Origin: Metapseudomonas boanensis
GTDB taxonomy: Bacteria > Pseudomonadota > Gammaproteobacteria > Pseudomonadales > Pseudomonadaceae
DNA: 64,000 nucleotides
Direction of reading: 5' to 3'
NCBI RefSeq assembly: GCF_018704125.1
Contig: NZ_JAGTIS010000017.1
Span: 26,046-90,045, forward strand
How positions within the stretch are numbered: position 1 is the stretch's first letter; each line of letters opens with the position of its first letter. A program made the translations under genes and the position numbers. A model generated the notes under the pieces. It saw nothing but the letters and a program-made list of their open reading frames with translations. It was not told where the DNA came from and did no database searches. Positions 37,999 to 48,118 of this stretch are shown here, piece by piece.

Positions 37999-38014
37999 AT
38001 AACCAAATGGTTAT
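37999..38014 (-). promoter_or_regulatory. PcaQ operator overlapping pcaQ stop, upstream of pcaHG
   Basis: The 16-base palindrome ATAACCAAATGGTTAT fits the ATAACC-N4-GGTTAA site described for PcaQ in Sinorhizobium. It lies 113-128 bases upstream of the pcaH start and its right half contains the TAA stop codon of pcaQ. A LysR activator bound here could drive the pcaHG promoter. Confidence 0.8.
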
Positions 38015-38970
38015 GGAAGTCGCCCCTCACGGTAGTCGGCCGCCGCGTCGCGCAGCACCTCGACGCACCACTGCGCGGCAAGTGATAGCGGCAGCGAGGC
38101 ATTGCTGCAGATACCCACCGAACCACCCGGTTCCTGCAGGCCGAGGTCCAGTTCGGCCAACTCGCCGCTGCGCAGGTCCAGGCGGACGGCATCCATGGGC
38201 GCAATCCACACGGCATCGCTGCTCATCACGTAGCGCCGGCTTAGCGTCAGCGAGAGGGTTTCCAGACGCTGGCGCGGCGGGCTGATCCCGCTTTGCACGA
38301 ACAGGCTGTCGGCATGCTTGCGAATAGTGGTGCCGGCCAGCGGCAATACCAGCGGGTAGCCTTCCAGCGAGCGGCCTTCACGACCCTGCGCCAGCAACGG
38401 GTGGTCTGGTCGGACCACCAAGGTCATGGACTCGCTGTACAGGTGCTCGAAGGTGAGACCTTGTATCTCCGGGCTCTCAGTCATGCGCCCAACGACAAGG
38501 TCCAGCTCCCCGACCCGCAACTGCGACAACAGGTAGGCGCTCGGGCCGGTGAGCACGCTGACAACCAGCGCCGGATGGCGCTCATGGAGCCTGCGCACCA
38601 CCTCGGGCACCAGCAGCCCCTCCACGGTCGAGAGCACGCCCAGTCGCACCATGCCGGCGGCATACTCGCCCTCCCGCAAGCTGTTCACCCCGTCACGCAA
38701 GGCCTGCACGCATGGCCCGGCATAGCGCATGAAGGCCAGACCTGCTTCGGTCAGGCTGACACCGCTTTTGCTGCGGTCGAACAAGCTGGCGTCGAGAAGA
38801 TCCTCGAGTTCCTTGAGCGTCTTGGAAATGGCCGGCTGACTCACCGCCATCTGGTCAGCGGCCCGTGCCAGGCTGCCCTGGCGGGCAACCTCGAGGAAAC
38901 ACAACAGGTGACGGAACTTGATGCGGGTATCGATGTTCACCAGAGGCCTCGGTGGGGTGTTTTCCGGCAC
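38011..38970 (-). CDS. pcaQ: LysR-family activator PcaQ
   Basis: A 319-residue LysR regulator of the pcaHG genes. The HTH is near the N-terminus (RHLLCFLEVARQGSLARAADQMAVSQPAISKTLKELEDLL). The effector domain follows, with MVRLGVLSTVEGLLVPEVVRRL near residue 100, as in PcaQ of rhizobia and P. aeruginosa PA0152. It is upstream of pcaH on the same strand. The TAA stop lies inside the ATAACC-N4-GGTTAT palindrome. Effectors known for homologues are beta-carboxymuconate and gamma-carboxymuconolactone. It is related to GbpR-type regulators, but the neighbour genes support PcaQ. Confidence 0.9.
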   Translation of the reverse strand: MPENTPPRPLVNIDTRIKFRHLLCFLEVARQGSLARAADQMAVSQPAISKTLKELEDLLDASLFDRSKSGVSLTEAGLAFMRYAGPCVQALRDGVNSLREGEYAAGMVRLGVLSTVEGLLVPEVVRRLHERHPALVVSVLTGPSAYLLSQLRVGELDLVVGRMTESPEIQGLTFEHLYSESMTLVVRPDHPLLAQGREGRSLEGYPLVLPLAGTTIRKHADSLFVQSGISPPRQRLETLSLTLSRRYVMSSDAVWIAPMDAVRLDLRSGELAELDLGLQEPGGSVGICSNASLPLSLAAQWCVEVLRDAAADYREGRLP

Positions 38971-39169
38971 TTCACGGCACGTTTCGACAAAAGGTTTTGT
39001 CCTTTATCCATACAAACTGTCTGGAATAGGGTCTAACAGCCAATACTGGCACGCTAATTTCAACTGACCAATGGCGCAACGGCTTTGACAGACATTGCTA
39101 GCTTTCAACGTACTTGCGCCAACATCTTGTTTTAGTTGGACATCCAGAACGTGGCGCCAAGGACTGGTT

Positions 39170-40507
<1,338 letters not shown>

Positions 40508-40513
40508 CCCACA

Positions 40514-40540
40514 CCTGCGATAGGCATAGCCTACCGCAGG
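40514..40540. terminator. Hairpin between convergent activator gene and fapF
   Basis: CCTGCGATAGGC and GCCTACCGCAGG form a 12-base stem with one mismatch and a three-base loop. There is no clear T run on either strand, so it is a moderate candidate for a two-way terminator. Confidence 0.5.
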
Positions 40541-40553
40541 GCGCCGTTACACG

Positions 40554-41807
40554 TCAGAAGTAGTACGGGAACTTGAGGCTTAAGGAAAAATCCGGCGCAT
40601 CCGGCGTAAGCCCGATCGACAGGTTGGGAACCACAGTCAGATCATCGCTGGCAGCGTAAGTCATCCCGATGTTGAAGTAGGCCGCATTCGCGTCGCTTCC
40701 GGTCACTGTCTGCCAACCTTGGCCATCCGGCTTGATACGGCTTTCCTGGCTGACAAGCTCGGAAAAGGACATCGACAGGCTGGCCCGCTCGTTCAGCGCA
40801 AAGGCGATGCCCATGCCGAACTGGAACCAGTTACCCAGTTCTACCTTGCCGGGCACCTTCACGCCGCGTTGCGCACTGATGTCGTCGAAGTCCTCTTCAA
40901 GGTTGTAGGTGTACGAGAGGTTGCCGAACACCACTGCTGGGTCCATCGTCTTGACTAGTGCAATGCCTGGGGTAACCGACCACACACCATTGCCAGTAGG
41001 CAAATCCTCCGGCACGTTGAGGTTGTTGTTGCCCGGTACTGGGTCGATCTTGATGCCGTAGGGCTCCTCCCCGGTAGGTGCCTTGACCCGCAGGCTGAAT
41101 ACCGCATCAGGGACACCCGGCGACTCATCGAGGAACTTGTAGGAAATCCCTGCACTGACGTCGCCTAGCCGTGGGTCACCCGTGACAGTCGCCTCACTGA
41201 TCTCCGAGGTGGATCCACCGGCGCCAGATGACTGATAGGTGGTCTCGCGGTAGATCCAGGGCGTGTTGACATCCAACTGCCATCGCTGCGCCCAGTTGTA
41301 GCGGGCGGTCAGATCGAAGGTGTAGGTGTCGGCGTTGATCTGGTCGACCCCCAGGTTACCGAGGAAGATCGCATCCAGTGCGAGGAAGCCATTGAGGAAC
41401 AGCTGGCGGGAATCGTAATGGCTGTAGGTGATGCCGGGCTCGATGCTGAAGGTGCCGTTGCCAAAGAAGCCACTGGCCTCCTGATAAAGATCCTCGACGC
41501 TGGCCGGCGGCTCGGCGCTGTCCTTGAGTGCTGTCCCATAACCGGTGCCACCTGTCGATGCAGCGCTGCCACCCGCCTGGGCTACCTGGGATGCCGGCGC
41601 GGCCTTCGTTGCTGCACCCCGAGCCTCCACCTGACGCAATCGTTGTTCCAGAATCATCAATGCGTTTTGCTGGGCCTCATAACGTTGCTTGAGCGCTTGC
41701 AACTCCTGCAACAATGCTTGTACTTCCGGCGATTCTTGAGCGATGGCCAAAGGGACGGTAAGGGAGAATGCCAACGGCGCAACGACAAAACGACAAAGTG
41801 GTCGCAT
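40554..41807 (-). CDS. fapF: Amyloid secretion outer membrane porin FapF
   Basis: A 417-residue outer membrane protein that exports Fap amyloid subunits. After a signal peptide ending near AIA comes a helical coiled-coil segment (about residues 25-65, [16 protein letters not shown] and [11 protein letters not shown]), then a Ser/Gly/Ala linker with [14 protein letters not shown], then a beta-barrel of some 290 residues ending in [10 protein letters not shown]. This matches FapF, a trimeric 12-stranded barrel gated by its N-terminus. The ATG at 41807 is spaced eight bases from AAGGA; one at 41816 is a weaker choice. It is the last gene of the fapABCDEF operon. Confidence 0.9.
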   Translation of the reverse strand: MRPLCRFVVAPLAFSLTVPLAIAQESPEVQALLQELQALKQRYEAQQNALMILEQRLRQVEARGAATKAAPASQVAQAGGSAASTGGTGYGTALKDSAEPPASVEDLYQEASGFFGNGTFSIEPGITYSHYDSRQLFLNGFLALDAIFLGNLGVDQINADTYTFDLTARYNWAQRWQLDVNTPWIYRETTYQSSGAGGSTSEISEATVTGDPRLGDVSAGISYKFLDESPGVPDAVFSLRVKAPTGEEPYGIKIDPVPGNNNLNVPEDLPTGNGVWSVTPGIALVKTMDPAVVFGNLSYTYNLEEDFDDISAQRGVKVPGKVELGNWFQFGMGIAFALNERASLSMSFSELVSQESRIKPDGQGWQTVTGSDANAAYFNIGMTYAASDDLTVVPNLSIGLTPDAPDFSLSLKFPYYF

Positions 41808-41848
41808 GGCGAACATCCTTGTGATTGGTTTGATGAACCCTGCCTCGG

Positions 41849-42580
41849 TCAATAACCGCCTTGGCGCAGGGACCTGAGCTGTTCCAGACAATTGGTCATG
41901 TTCACGTTGCGGGTGTTGTCGCGCAGCGCCACATTCAGCTCGGCAAGATTGCGTACCGTATTCAATGAGCCACCGATGTTGGCGTGCTGCGCCACGCCTC
42001 CGCCGCCGATCTGTTGGGTGCTGATGCCCTGGCCGTTCGCTGCCTGCAGGGCTATCTGCAGCCCTCCATTGGCAGTACTGACCTGCACCGCACCTGCGGA
42101 GTTGCTGAAACTTTCGGAGCCAGTAAATGCCTGCCCCACCGGGGTTGCCTGTAAAGCGCCTCCGGTACTGACGCTGACGTTGACGTCGTTCAGTCCGTTA
42201 TTGAAATCCCCTGCAGTGCGTACGCTCTGGACGATGCCTTGCACGGTGTTCAGACCCGCACCGCCGATGACCTGGCCCGTCCCGGCGGTGACCACGCCAG
42301 CTGCCCCGGCCTGGTTGATCATGTTGACCGTCAGCGACGGCTGCGACTGGCCACTTGCGACATTGAGTGCCACCTGCGCACCCACGATCTGGCCAGAGCC
42401 GTTCTGCCACGACGAACTCATCACGACACCGAAGCTGATAATGCGGTCTGGCAAAACGTAGCGCCCGCGTAGCTGCGCCAGTTCGGCGTCGCTAAGCTCG
42501 ACAGGATCGAACAGGCTTCCTGCTGTCACAGGAAGGCTCGCGAGCATCAAGGTGGCCATCCACCAGGATTTTCTGTTCAT
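41849..42580 (-). CDS. fapE: Fap amyloid system component FapE
   Basis: A 243-residue secreted protein of the fap operon, a minor component found in mature Fap fibres of other strains. The signal peptide ([21 protein letters not shown]) is followed by [20 protein letters not shown], then [14 protein letters not shown] and a Gly/Asn/Gln-rich body with repeats such as [14 protein letters not shown] segment resembles FapA (see fapA). The ATG at 42580 has GGGAG six bases upstream. It lies between fapD and fapF, as in the known operon. Confidence 0.85.
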   Translation of the reverse strand: MNRKSWWMATLMLASLPVTAGSLFDPVELSDAELAQLRGRYVLPDRIISFGVVMSSSWQNGSGQIVGAQVALNVASGQSQPSLTVNMINQAGAAGVVTAGTGQVIGGAGLNTVQGIVQSVRTAGDFNNGLNDVNVSVSTGGALQATPVGQAFTGSESFSNSAGAVQVSTANGGLQIALQAANGQGISTQQIGGGGVAQHANIGGSLNTVRNLAELNVALRDNTRNVNMTNCLEQLRSLRQGGY

Positions 42581-42616
42581 GATCATCTCCCGGAGTTGCA
42601 GCCCTCTGGCGAGCGC

Positions 42617-43312
42617 CTAGAAGAAGTCGCTCTGGATGAAGCCGAACTCCATCAGCTCCGCATCCTTGACAGGGCGAAAGCCATCGATTCGCTGTTTGGC
42701 GGTCAACTGCTCAGGTGGCGATAGCAGCTTATTGTTCCGGTTGTAGCCGGGCCCTATCAGGGCGAAAACGATGCCATTCCAGCCCTTGGCGAACTCATCG
42801 AGCGGCATCTTCTTGTGGCCCAACACGGGATCGCCCACATAGGCCGAGCCCTTGAACACCCGCTGCAGCACGACAAAGTGTTTGTAGCCGCGCACGTCCA
42901 GCAACACGATGCTCGGCACCTTGAGGCTTTCCAGCTTGTCTGCGGTGATGCGGTAACCCCGCGCGCGCAGCCCCAGCGTTTCGGCATAGCGCTTCATGTC
43001 GAGCATGGAAAAGCCCTGGGTTCGAACCGTCTCCGCGTTGGCATTGGCCAGCATGCCCTTGATCACATCCTCTTCCTGGAGGTTCCAACCGTAGGCAGCA
43101 TTGAGCACCGTGCCCAGGGCAGCGGCTCCGCAGCTGAAGTCGGTTTGCTGTTCGAGCAGGTTCAGGAACCGACGCTCGCGCATGCTCACCACCTGCTTGT
43201 ATGCAATGGCGCCATTGGGCAGCGCAGCGAAGCGGATCTCGGCGGCATGGCCCACCATCGGAAATGGGGCCAGAAAACAGGCCAGCAAAAGCATCAGGGA
43301 TATCCGACGCAT
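42617..43312 (-). CDS. fapD: C39-family peptidase FapD
   Basis: A 231-residue secreted cysteine peptidase of the C39 family (bacteriocin-processing type). The signal peptide ends after GHA (residue 23). The catalytic Cys61 is in QTDFSCGAAALGTVL, His145 in RGYKHFVVLQ and Asp161 in VGDPVLGHK. In Fap systems FapD is a periplasmic peptidase thought to process or police fibre subunits or FapF. The ATG at 43312 has GGAGG upstream. The long frame to 43468 overlaps the fapC 3' end and is not used. Confidence 0.9.
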   Translation of the reverse strand: MRRISLMLLLACFLAPFPMVGHAAEIRFAALPNGAIAYKQVVSMRERRFLNLLEQQTDFSCGAAALGTVLNAAYGWNLQEEDVIKGMLANANAETVRTQGFSMLDMKRYAETLGLRARGYRITADKLESLKVPSIVLLDVRGYKHFVVLQRVFKGSAYVGDPVLGHKKMPLDEFAKGWNGIVFALIGPGYNRNNKLLSPPEQLTAKQRIDGFRPVKDAELMEFGFIQSDFF

Positions 43313-43379
43313 GGGGCCTCCGACTCGACAATGGATGGCGGCCGGGACGCGCCCGGCCCCACCCTTCAGCAAGTTGCCG

Positions 43380-44174
43380 TTACCGTGCGATGCACGCGTT
43401 GCAGCCTGCGGCGATCGCCAGGCTGTTGCTCTGCTGGTTACCACCGCCAGCAGCAATGTTGACGCCAACGTTACCCGACACGTCGTTCAAGGACCCTTGC
43501 AGGGTGGCGTTGTTGACCACTGGCGTCTGCGGCTTGTCGTGGTGAGGCGGCCACCAGCCAAAACCACTGGCGACAGTGGTCATTTCCGGGCCGACCTCGT
43601 AGACATCACCCACTTTGTTGTCGGTGTAGTTGTTATTGGATTCCTGCGAGACATTGACGTCGGCGCTGGCGGTAAAGGCTTTTTCCGAAGAGGCGACGGC
43701 CATGTCGTTCTTCTGCTGGTTGAAGTTGCCGGCTGCGACGTTGATGCCTACGTTGCCCTGAGTACCGTTGGCCGAGTCGACGACGGTAGCGTTGTTCTGG
43801 GTGGCATCGTTGTACAGGTCGTTGTCATGCGCCTTCTGGGTAACCTCGATACTGGCGTTGGCTTCCAGGCCAGCACCGTGACCGAATACGAAGAAGGCAT
43901 CAGCGGTAGCAATGGCCGCGGCGTTGGCCTGTTGGTTGTTGTCGCCTGCCACAACGTTGGCGCCGATGTTGCCAGTGGCGTTGTCCAACGAACCCTCAAT
44001 GGTCGCCGTGTTCTTGGTGGCCTCGTTATCAACGTCGTTGTAGTAGTTTTCCTGGGTGTCCTTGACCGTTGCCGAGGCGCCATCGTGATGGCGATACCCC
44101 TCGGCCATGACGCCAGTGGAGAGCGCGACTGCCATGGCGAATGCCAGGGGTTTGAGGATCATTTCAACTTTCAT
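43380..44174 (-). CDS. fapC: Major functional amyloid subunit FapC
   Basis: A 264-residue secreted protein, the main fibre subunit. After a signal peptide ending at MAEG (about residue 25) come three imperfect repeats at about residues 54-88, 125-159 and 220-255, each with GN(I/V)G(A/I/V)N(V/I)(V/A)AG and NQQ-N. Linkers are 37 and 61 residues. The C-terminal CxxC (Cys258 and Cys261 in GCNACIAR) is the FapC hallmark. The ATG at 44174 has AAGGAG upstream. P. aeruginosa PA1954 has the same design. The protein is low in aromatic residues apart from linkers. Confidence 0.93.
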   Translation of the reverse strand: MKVEMILKPLAFAMAVALSTGVMAEGYRHHDGASATVKDTQENYYNDVDNEATKNTATIEGSLDNATGNIGANVVAGDNNQQANAAAIATADAFFVFGHGAGLEANASIEVTQKAHDNDLYNDATQNNATVVDSANGTQGNVGINVAAGNFNQQKNDMAVASSEKAFTASADVNVSQESNNNYTDNKVGDVYEVGPEMTTVASGFGWWPPHHDKPQTPVVNNATLQGSLNDVSGNVGVNIAAGGGNQQSNSLAIAAGCNACIAR

Positions 44175-44223
44175 GGTGAAATCTCCTTGCGGATTAGTGT
44201 TAAGCGCTTGTGGTGCTCCAGGG

Positions 44224-44802
44224 TCATTCCACGACCCTTATGCTCAGGTTGTTGGCCGTTCTATTGCCAACCCCGGCACTCTGGTTCAGCTGCACGACGC
44301 CACGACTGCCGGCAAATGCGTCGTCATCGATTTCAACGACGCGCTCGCCATGCTCAGACGCAGCTGCTCCTGAGACTGATGTCCGGGCGGCGGTCTGCGA
44401 TAGAACGCTGTCGTCCAGACTTTCCGGTGCAGCGCCTACCGAGATGCTGAGAGCGTTGCTGTGCTGGTTTGCCGCACCGGCGCTTTGATTGATTCCCAGG
44501 ACGCCACTTCCCTGGCTGAAGGACGGCCCTGTGATTCGTGCACTGGCGTCAACGCTGGTGGCAGGAGTGGTCGTCTGGCCGAGCGACTGCTGTACCCGCG
44601 TCGTCGCGTCCGTCCCATGGCCAACGCTGATTGCGCGACTGTTCGCTTGCTGGTGATTGAAACCAGTCGCCTGGTTGAGGCTGAAGTTGCCGTTGTATCC
44701 CTGCCCGCTGTTGCGTACATCCGCACCGGCTTGGGTGTGCTGCTGATCGGCCAGCAGCAAAGGGCTGGCGATCAACGCCAGGACTCCTATCAGCAGGCGC
44801 AT
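44224..44802 (-). CDS. fapB: Minor amyloid subunit FapB
   Basis: A 192-residue secreted protein, the probable nucleator of Fap fibres. The signal peptide ends at LLLA (about residue 18). Three repeats at about 36-61, 98-123 and 165-190 have the pattern N(Q)(A/S)(A/T)G, NH/NQ/NR and (A/L)(I/L)S(V/I). The repeats are of the same family as those of FapC but shorter. The ATG at 44802 has GGGAGG upstream and starts just after the fapA stop (44804), so the two are coupled. Order and repeat architecture, not a database match, support the name. Confidence 0.85.
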   Translation of the reverse strand: MRLLIGVLALIASPLLLADQQHTQAGADVRNSGQGYNGNFSLNQATGFNHQQANSRAISVGHGTDATTRVQQSLGQTTTPATSVDASARITGPSFSQGSGVLGINQSAGAANQHSNALSISVGAAPESLDDSVLSQTAARTSVSGAAASEHGERVVEIDDDAFAGSRGVVQLNQSAGVGNRTANNLSIRVVE

Positions 44803-44803
44803 G

Positions 44804-45244
44804 TCATCGCCCTCCCAGGGACTGCAACGGGCGCAGCCCCTGCTGGATGCTTTGATTGACCTGGCTTGAGATCGAACGACCAGCACCGCCACCTGTGTGG
44901 GTTGCGCCGACGCCGGGGAGAGACTGATGCCCCGGATTGCCGCTCATGGCAGGATTGTTGACGACCTGTGCCTGGATGGTCCGGTCCGGCAGCGCCATGC
45001 CAGTGGAAACATTGGCGAAATCGCCATCGGTCATCTCAACTGTGGTGGAACTGGTGATGGCCCCCGGATTCACCACCCGCGGATTGGGATCCGGCACCAG
45101 CGGCGCGCGAGTTGCCGTGCGGGATTGAACATCACGCTGGATGATGACATCGCCATCAGCAGCCAAAGAGGTCTGGAACGGAACAGCAAACACAAGCAGC
45201 AACGCAAAACGCACCGTGCCGGCAGTAAAGACTGAATAGTCCAT
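44804..45244 (-). CDS. fapA: Fap system chaperone-like component FapA
   Basis: A 146-residue secreted protein, first gene of the fap operon. The signal peptide ends near SLAA (about residue 28). The mature part has TVEMTDGDFANVSTGMALPDR, which resembles the [18 protein letters not shown] segment of FapE. In P. fluorescens and P. aeruginosa FapA is needed for normal FapB/FapC distribution in fibres. The ATG at 45244 has AGGAG nine bases upstream. A sigma-54 promoter lies 50-65 bases upstream. The name rests on position and the six-gene order. Confidence 0.82.
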   Translation of the reverse strand: MDYSVFTAGTVRFALLLVFAVPFQTSLAADGDVIIQRDVQSRTATRAPLVPDPNPRVVNPGAITSSTTVEMTDGDFANVSTGMALPDRTIQAQVVNNPAMSGNPGHQSLPGVGATHTGGGAGRSISSQVNQSIQQGLRPLQSLGGR

Positions 45245-45293
45245 GACGCATCGCTCCTGAAAGCTGCTGCTTCCAGCAGCGGCAATCAAGTGG

Positions 45294-45309
45294 GGCACAG
45301 CCCATGCCA
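45294..45309 (-). promoter_or_regulatory. Sigma-54 (RpoN) promoter of fapABCDEF
   Basis: On the minus strand TGGCATGGGCTGTGCC has the GG-N10-GC spacing of -24/-12 promoters and fits TGGCACG-N4-TTGCA at most positions. The -12 element is about 50 bases upstream of the fapA ATG. The VpsR-like activator encoded after fapF is the obvious candidate to drive it. Confidence 0.75.
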
Positions 45310-45986
45310 TTTCAGTACTTATCTATACAAAACAATCGCTTATGCAAAATATTTAAAGCTATCCCGACAGGTTCTGTAAGCGAGGCGAGACAACCCGCGT
45401 AGGTTTTCCGCTGCCTGGCAGGCTGACAGTCCTTGCGCGCCAAGGGGCGCAAGGGCTACCGACAGATTGTTTCTGAGCCGAGACAGCCTGCCAGCATCCG
45501 TCGAAACTGTTTCATGGCCGCAACAGGTATCCCGTTCATCCATCAACCATTTGTAATGGTCGGTGCCCAGACAAATGCATCGACTCAGCACTGTTCGGAC
45601 TCATCTCCACAGAGAAAGGTCTTGGCTTCGACGCCGACAAAACGGCTCTAGGAGCGGGGAGAGCAGTTCGAACAGGCCCACTTTCAGCAAGTTCGGCACG
45701 GCTGCTTCCAGATCGCGTGCCACCTCACCGCGCTCACACTGGTCTTGGCGGGCACGTTCTGCAGCATTGCAGCTGCAATGCCGGTCTGGACCTTGCTGCG
45801 ATCTTTCAGGGCGACAGCCGGCAACGACTCACCTGCTGCAGAGATCTTGCTGTTGATATGGAAGAGACCAGGGTGCTGGCCGGGGATCGTGATGGCAGGC
45901 TCGTTGCTGGATGAATACGCCACCTCGGCACCCCCTTCATGCGGGGGCGCCTGTCAGTCAAACAAGGGCTGGAGCTGCGCTGAGGG
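45310..45986. other. Intergenic region upstream of fapA, no gene recognised
   Basis: This 677-base stretch holds only short open frames without recognisable domains or ribosome sites. It should contain the enhancer sites for the activator of the fap sigma-54 promoter. Composition drops in GC near 45325-45365. Confidence 0.5.
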
Positions 45987-46250
45987 CTAGGCGGTCTTTG
46001 CCTGGAACAACTCACGCCCCTGATCCAGGCTCTGGTCCACCAGCCATTTACCATGAGCAATGGAAGCGCGCTGGGCGTTTTCCAGCTCAGACAGGAAGGC
46101 AAGCTTGAGCGGCAACGAGATACGCCGCGTGGTGCGGCCGTCCGGGCCGGTGATATGACAGCCGCCCGCCCAGGGTGTGGGAATGCCGGGATGCTCGACG
46201 ATATCGGTGGTAATGGTGTAGTTGCGGTGGACGCACTGCAGGGTGCTCAT
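45987..46250 (-). CDS. Small hypothetical protein
   Basis: An 87-residue protein not recognised. It starts MSTLQCVHRNYTITTDIVEH, continues with PTPWAGGCHITGPDGRTTRR and ends with a helical stretch (LAFLSELENAQRASIAHGKWLVDQ). No signal peptide or membrane segment is seen, so it is probably cytoplasmic. A GAGGT lies nine bases upstream of the ATG at 46250, and the frame has strong codon bias for Pseudomonas. The upstream extension to 46424 has no domain content. It stands alone between fapA and the aldehyde dehydrogenase gene. Confidence 0.6.
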   Translation of the reverse strand: MSTLQCVHRNYTITTDIVEHPGIPTPWAGGCHITGPDGRTTRRISLPLKLAFLSELENAQRASIAHGKWLVDQSLDQGRELFQAKTA

Positions 46251-46566
46251 GGGGTCTACCTCTTTGTTGAAAGGCCAGCCTCGGATGCTTCTAAGCGTGA
46301 AACTTCCTGAGAGCCTGGCGCAGCTTTTCCAACTGAAGGTCGGCACACGCCTCCTCTTCCTTCCTCTCCGGATATAGCACAGGGGGTGCGGCGGCCGATG
46401 ACAACCGACGAAAGGCCATTCCACATTGGAAAACTGCGTCCGGGTTCAGCAGTAGGTGCGCCATGCACATCCAGTACGGATGCTTTCAAGAAGTGATTTC
46501 CATGCGGCGCCAACATCTGGTGCGCAGGGCGCACCCTGCGGACCAAGCCATGCTCCGGAATGAACA
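46251..46566. other. Intergenic region, no gene recognised
   Basis: No convincing ORF was found between the small protein gene at 45987 and the hairpin at 46567. It would carry the promoter of the small protein gene. Confidence 0.5.
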
Positions 46567-46591
46567 ACACCCTGCGTTATCGGCAGGGTGT
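46567..46591 (-). terminator. Candidate terminator after aldehyde dehydrogenase gene
   Basis: ACACCCTG at 46567-46574 and CAGGGTGT at 46584-46591 form a perfect 8-base stem with a nine-base loop. On the minus strand it is followed by TGTTGTTC, a weak T tract. It sits 33 bases after the stop of the dehydrogenase gene. Confidence 0.55.
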
Positions 46592-46623
46592 CGTTTGGGA
46601 AGCGCGTGCTGCGGGTTCAGTCT

Positions 46624-48003
46624 TTAGCTGCGATCACGCCAGATAGTCTTCACGTTGAGGAACTCGCGCAGGCCGAAGTGTGACAGCTCGCGACCGTAGC
46701 CGCTCTTCTTCACGCCACCGATTGGCACGCGCGGGTCGGAGGCGGTGAACCCGTTGATGAAGACCGCGCCGCTGACAATACGCCGCGCCAGGCGCTGGGC
46801 CTTCTCAGCGTCAGTGCTCCACAGTGCGCCACCGAGGCCGAACTCGCTGTCGTTGGCCAGTTCGATGGCATGGTCCGCATCACGGGCAACGATCAGGGAG
46901 GCCACCGGGCCGAAGATTTCCTGGCGGAACGAGGTCATCTCTGGGGTTACGTCCGTGAGAACGGTCGGTGCGTAGTAGTTGCCGGCTCCTTCGAGCTTCT
47001 CGCCGCCGATCAGCAGGCGAGCGCCCTGCTCCAGGGTCGCCTGAACCTGACCGTCCAACTCGTCGCGCAGATCGAAGCGCGCCATGGGGCCAACGTAAGT
47101 TTCCGGGTCTTGCGGGTCGCCGATCTTCAGCGCCTTGACGGCCTCGACGAAGCGTGCGGTGAAGGCCTCGGCGATCGGTGCCTCGAGGATGATCCGCTTG
47201 GCGGCGATGCATATCTGTCCGGCGTTCTGGAAGCGGCTGGTGACAGCAGCTTTGACCGCCTCATCCAGGTTGGCGTCAGCCAGCACGATGAACGGATCGG
47301 AACCACCCAGTTCCAGCACGCACTTCTTCAACGCGGCGCCCGCCTGTGCGGCAATGGCGGCACCAGCGCCCACGCTGCCGGTGACCGCAACCATGGCGAT
47401 ACGCGAATCCGCGATGGCCTTGGAGGCCAGGTCCGGAGTCACGTTGATCACCTCGAATGTGCCTTCCGGCAGGCCGCTCTGCGCCCAGGCGTCGGCCAGC
47501 AGGTGAGCGCAGCCCATGACGTTCGGCGCGTGCTTGAGCACGTAGCCGTTACCGCCGAACAGGATCGGCACCGCACCGCGCATGACCTGCCACACCGGGA
47601 AGTTCCACGGCATCACAGCCAGCACCGGGCCGAGCGGTTCATAGATGACCCAAGCCTTGTCTTCCTCGACCAGGGTTGCTTCGTCGGCCAGCATTGCCGG
47701 GCCATGCTCGGCGTACCACTCGCACAGCCGAGCGCACTTCTCGATCTCGCCGCGGGACTGGCTGATGGGCATGCCCATCTCGCTGGCGGTCATCCGTGCC
47801 ATGGTTTCGGCATTGGCGCGCAGGGTGGCCGCCATGCGCAGCAGGACCTCGACACGAGCCGCTACCGGCACCTGGCTCCATTGCTGGAAGCCACGCTGGG
47901 CGCTAGCCAGACTGGCCTCGAGAGCGGCGGCGTCCTGGAAGGGGTACCGGGCAAGTTCCTCGCCAGTGGCGGGGTTGATGGAAATGGCTGCAGGCTGGGT
48001 CAT
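46624..48003 (-). CDS. NAD(P)-dependent aldehyde (succinate-semialdehyde) dehydrogenase
   Basis: A 459-residue aldehyde dehydrogenase, close in type to the short Sad/YneI and GabD1 succinate-semialdehyde dehydrogenases. The catalytic Cys is in NAGQICIAAKR, the catalytic Glu in LELGGSDPFIV, and the cofactor loop in VTGSVGAGAAIAAQAG. The N-terminal oxidised-NAD segment is VMPWNFPVWQVMRGAVP. Substrate range in this branch is broad (succinate semialdehyde and other short aldehydes), and the neighbours do not settle it. The ATG at 48003 is followed by NPATGEELARYPF as in the family. Confidence 0.88.
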   Translation of the reverse strand: MTQPAAISINPATGEELARYPFQDAAALEASLASAQRGFQQWSQVPVAARVEVLLRMAATLRANAETMARMTASEMGMPISQSRGEIEKCARLCEWYAEHGPAMLADEATLVEEDKAWVIYEPLGPVLAVMPWNFPVWQVMRGAVPILFGGNGYVLKHAPNVMGCAHLLADAWAQSGLPEGTFEVINVTPDLASKAIADSRIAMVAVTGSVGAGAAIAAQAGAALKKCVLELGGSDPFIVLADANLDEAVKAAVTSRFQNAGQICIAAKRIILEAPIAEAFTARFVEAVKALKIGDPQDPETYVGPMARFDLRDELDGQVQATLEQGARLLIGGEKLEGAGNYYAPTVLTDVTPEMTSFRQEIFGPVASLIVARDADHAIELANDSEFGLGGALWSTDAEKAQRLARRIVSGAVFINGFTASDPRVPIGGVKKSGYGRELSHFGLREFLNVKTIWRDRS

Positions 48004-48118
48004 AGTGTCCTCGGTGCACGGTTCTTGTTCATTCGTGCAGCGACACTAAGGCAGACCCGAATTCACGTAAAACGAATAATCGAGAAAGAATTCTTCACAA
48101 AAACAGAACGGCTCGATT

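Noticed and set aside
43380..44174. Repeats in fapC considered as a CRISPR or tandem DNA repeat
   Set aside because: The repeats are imperfect, at protein level, and in frame within a secreted protein; there are no uniform DNA repeats or spacers.
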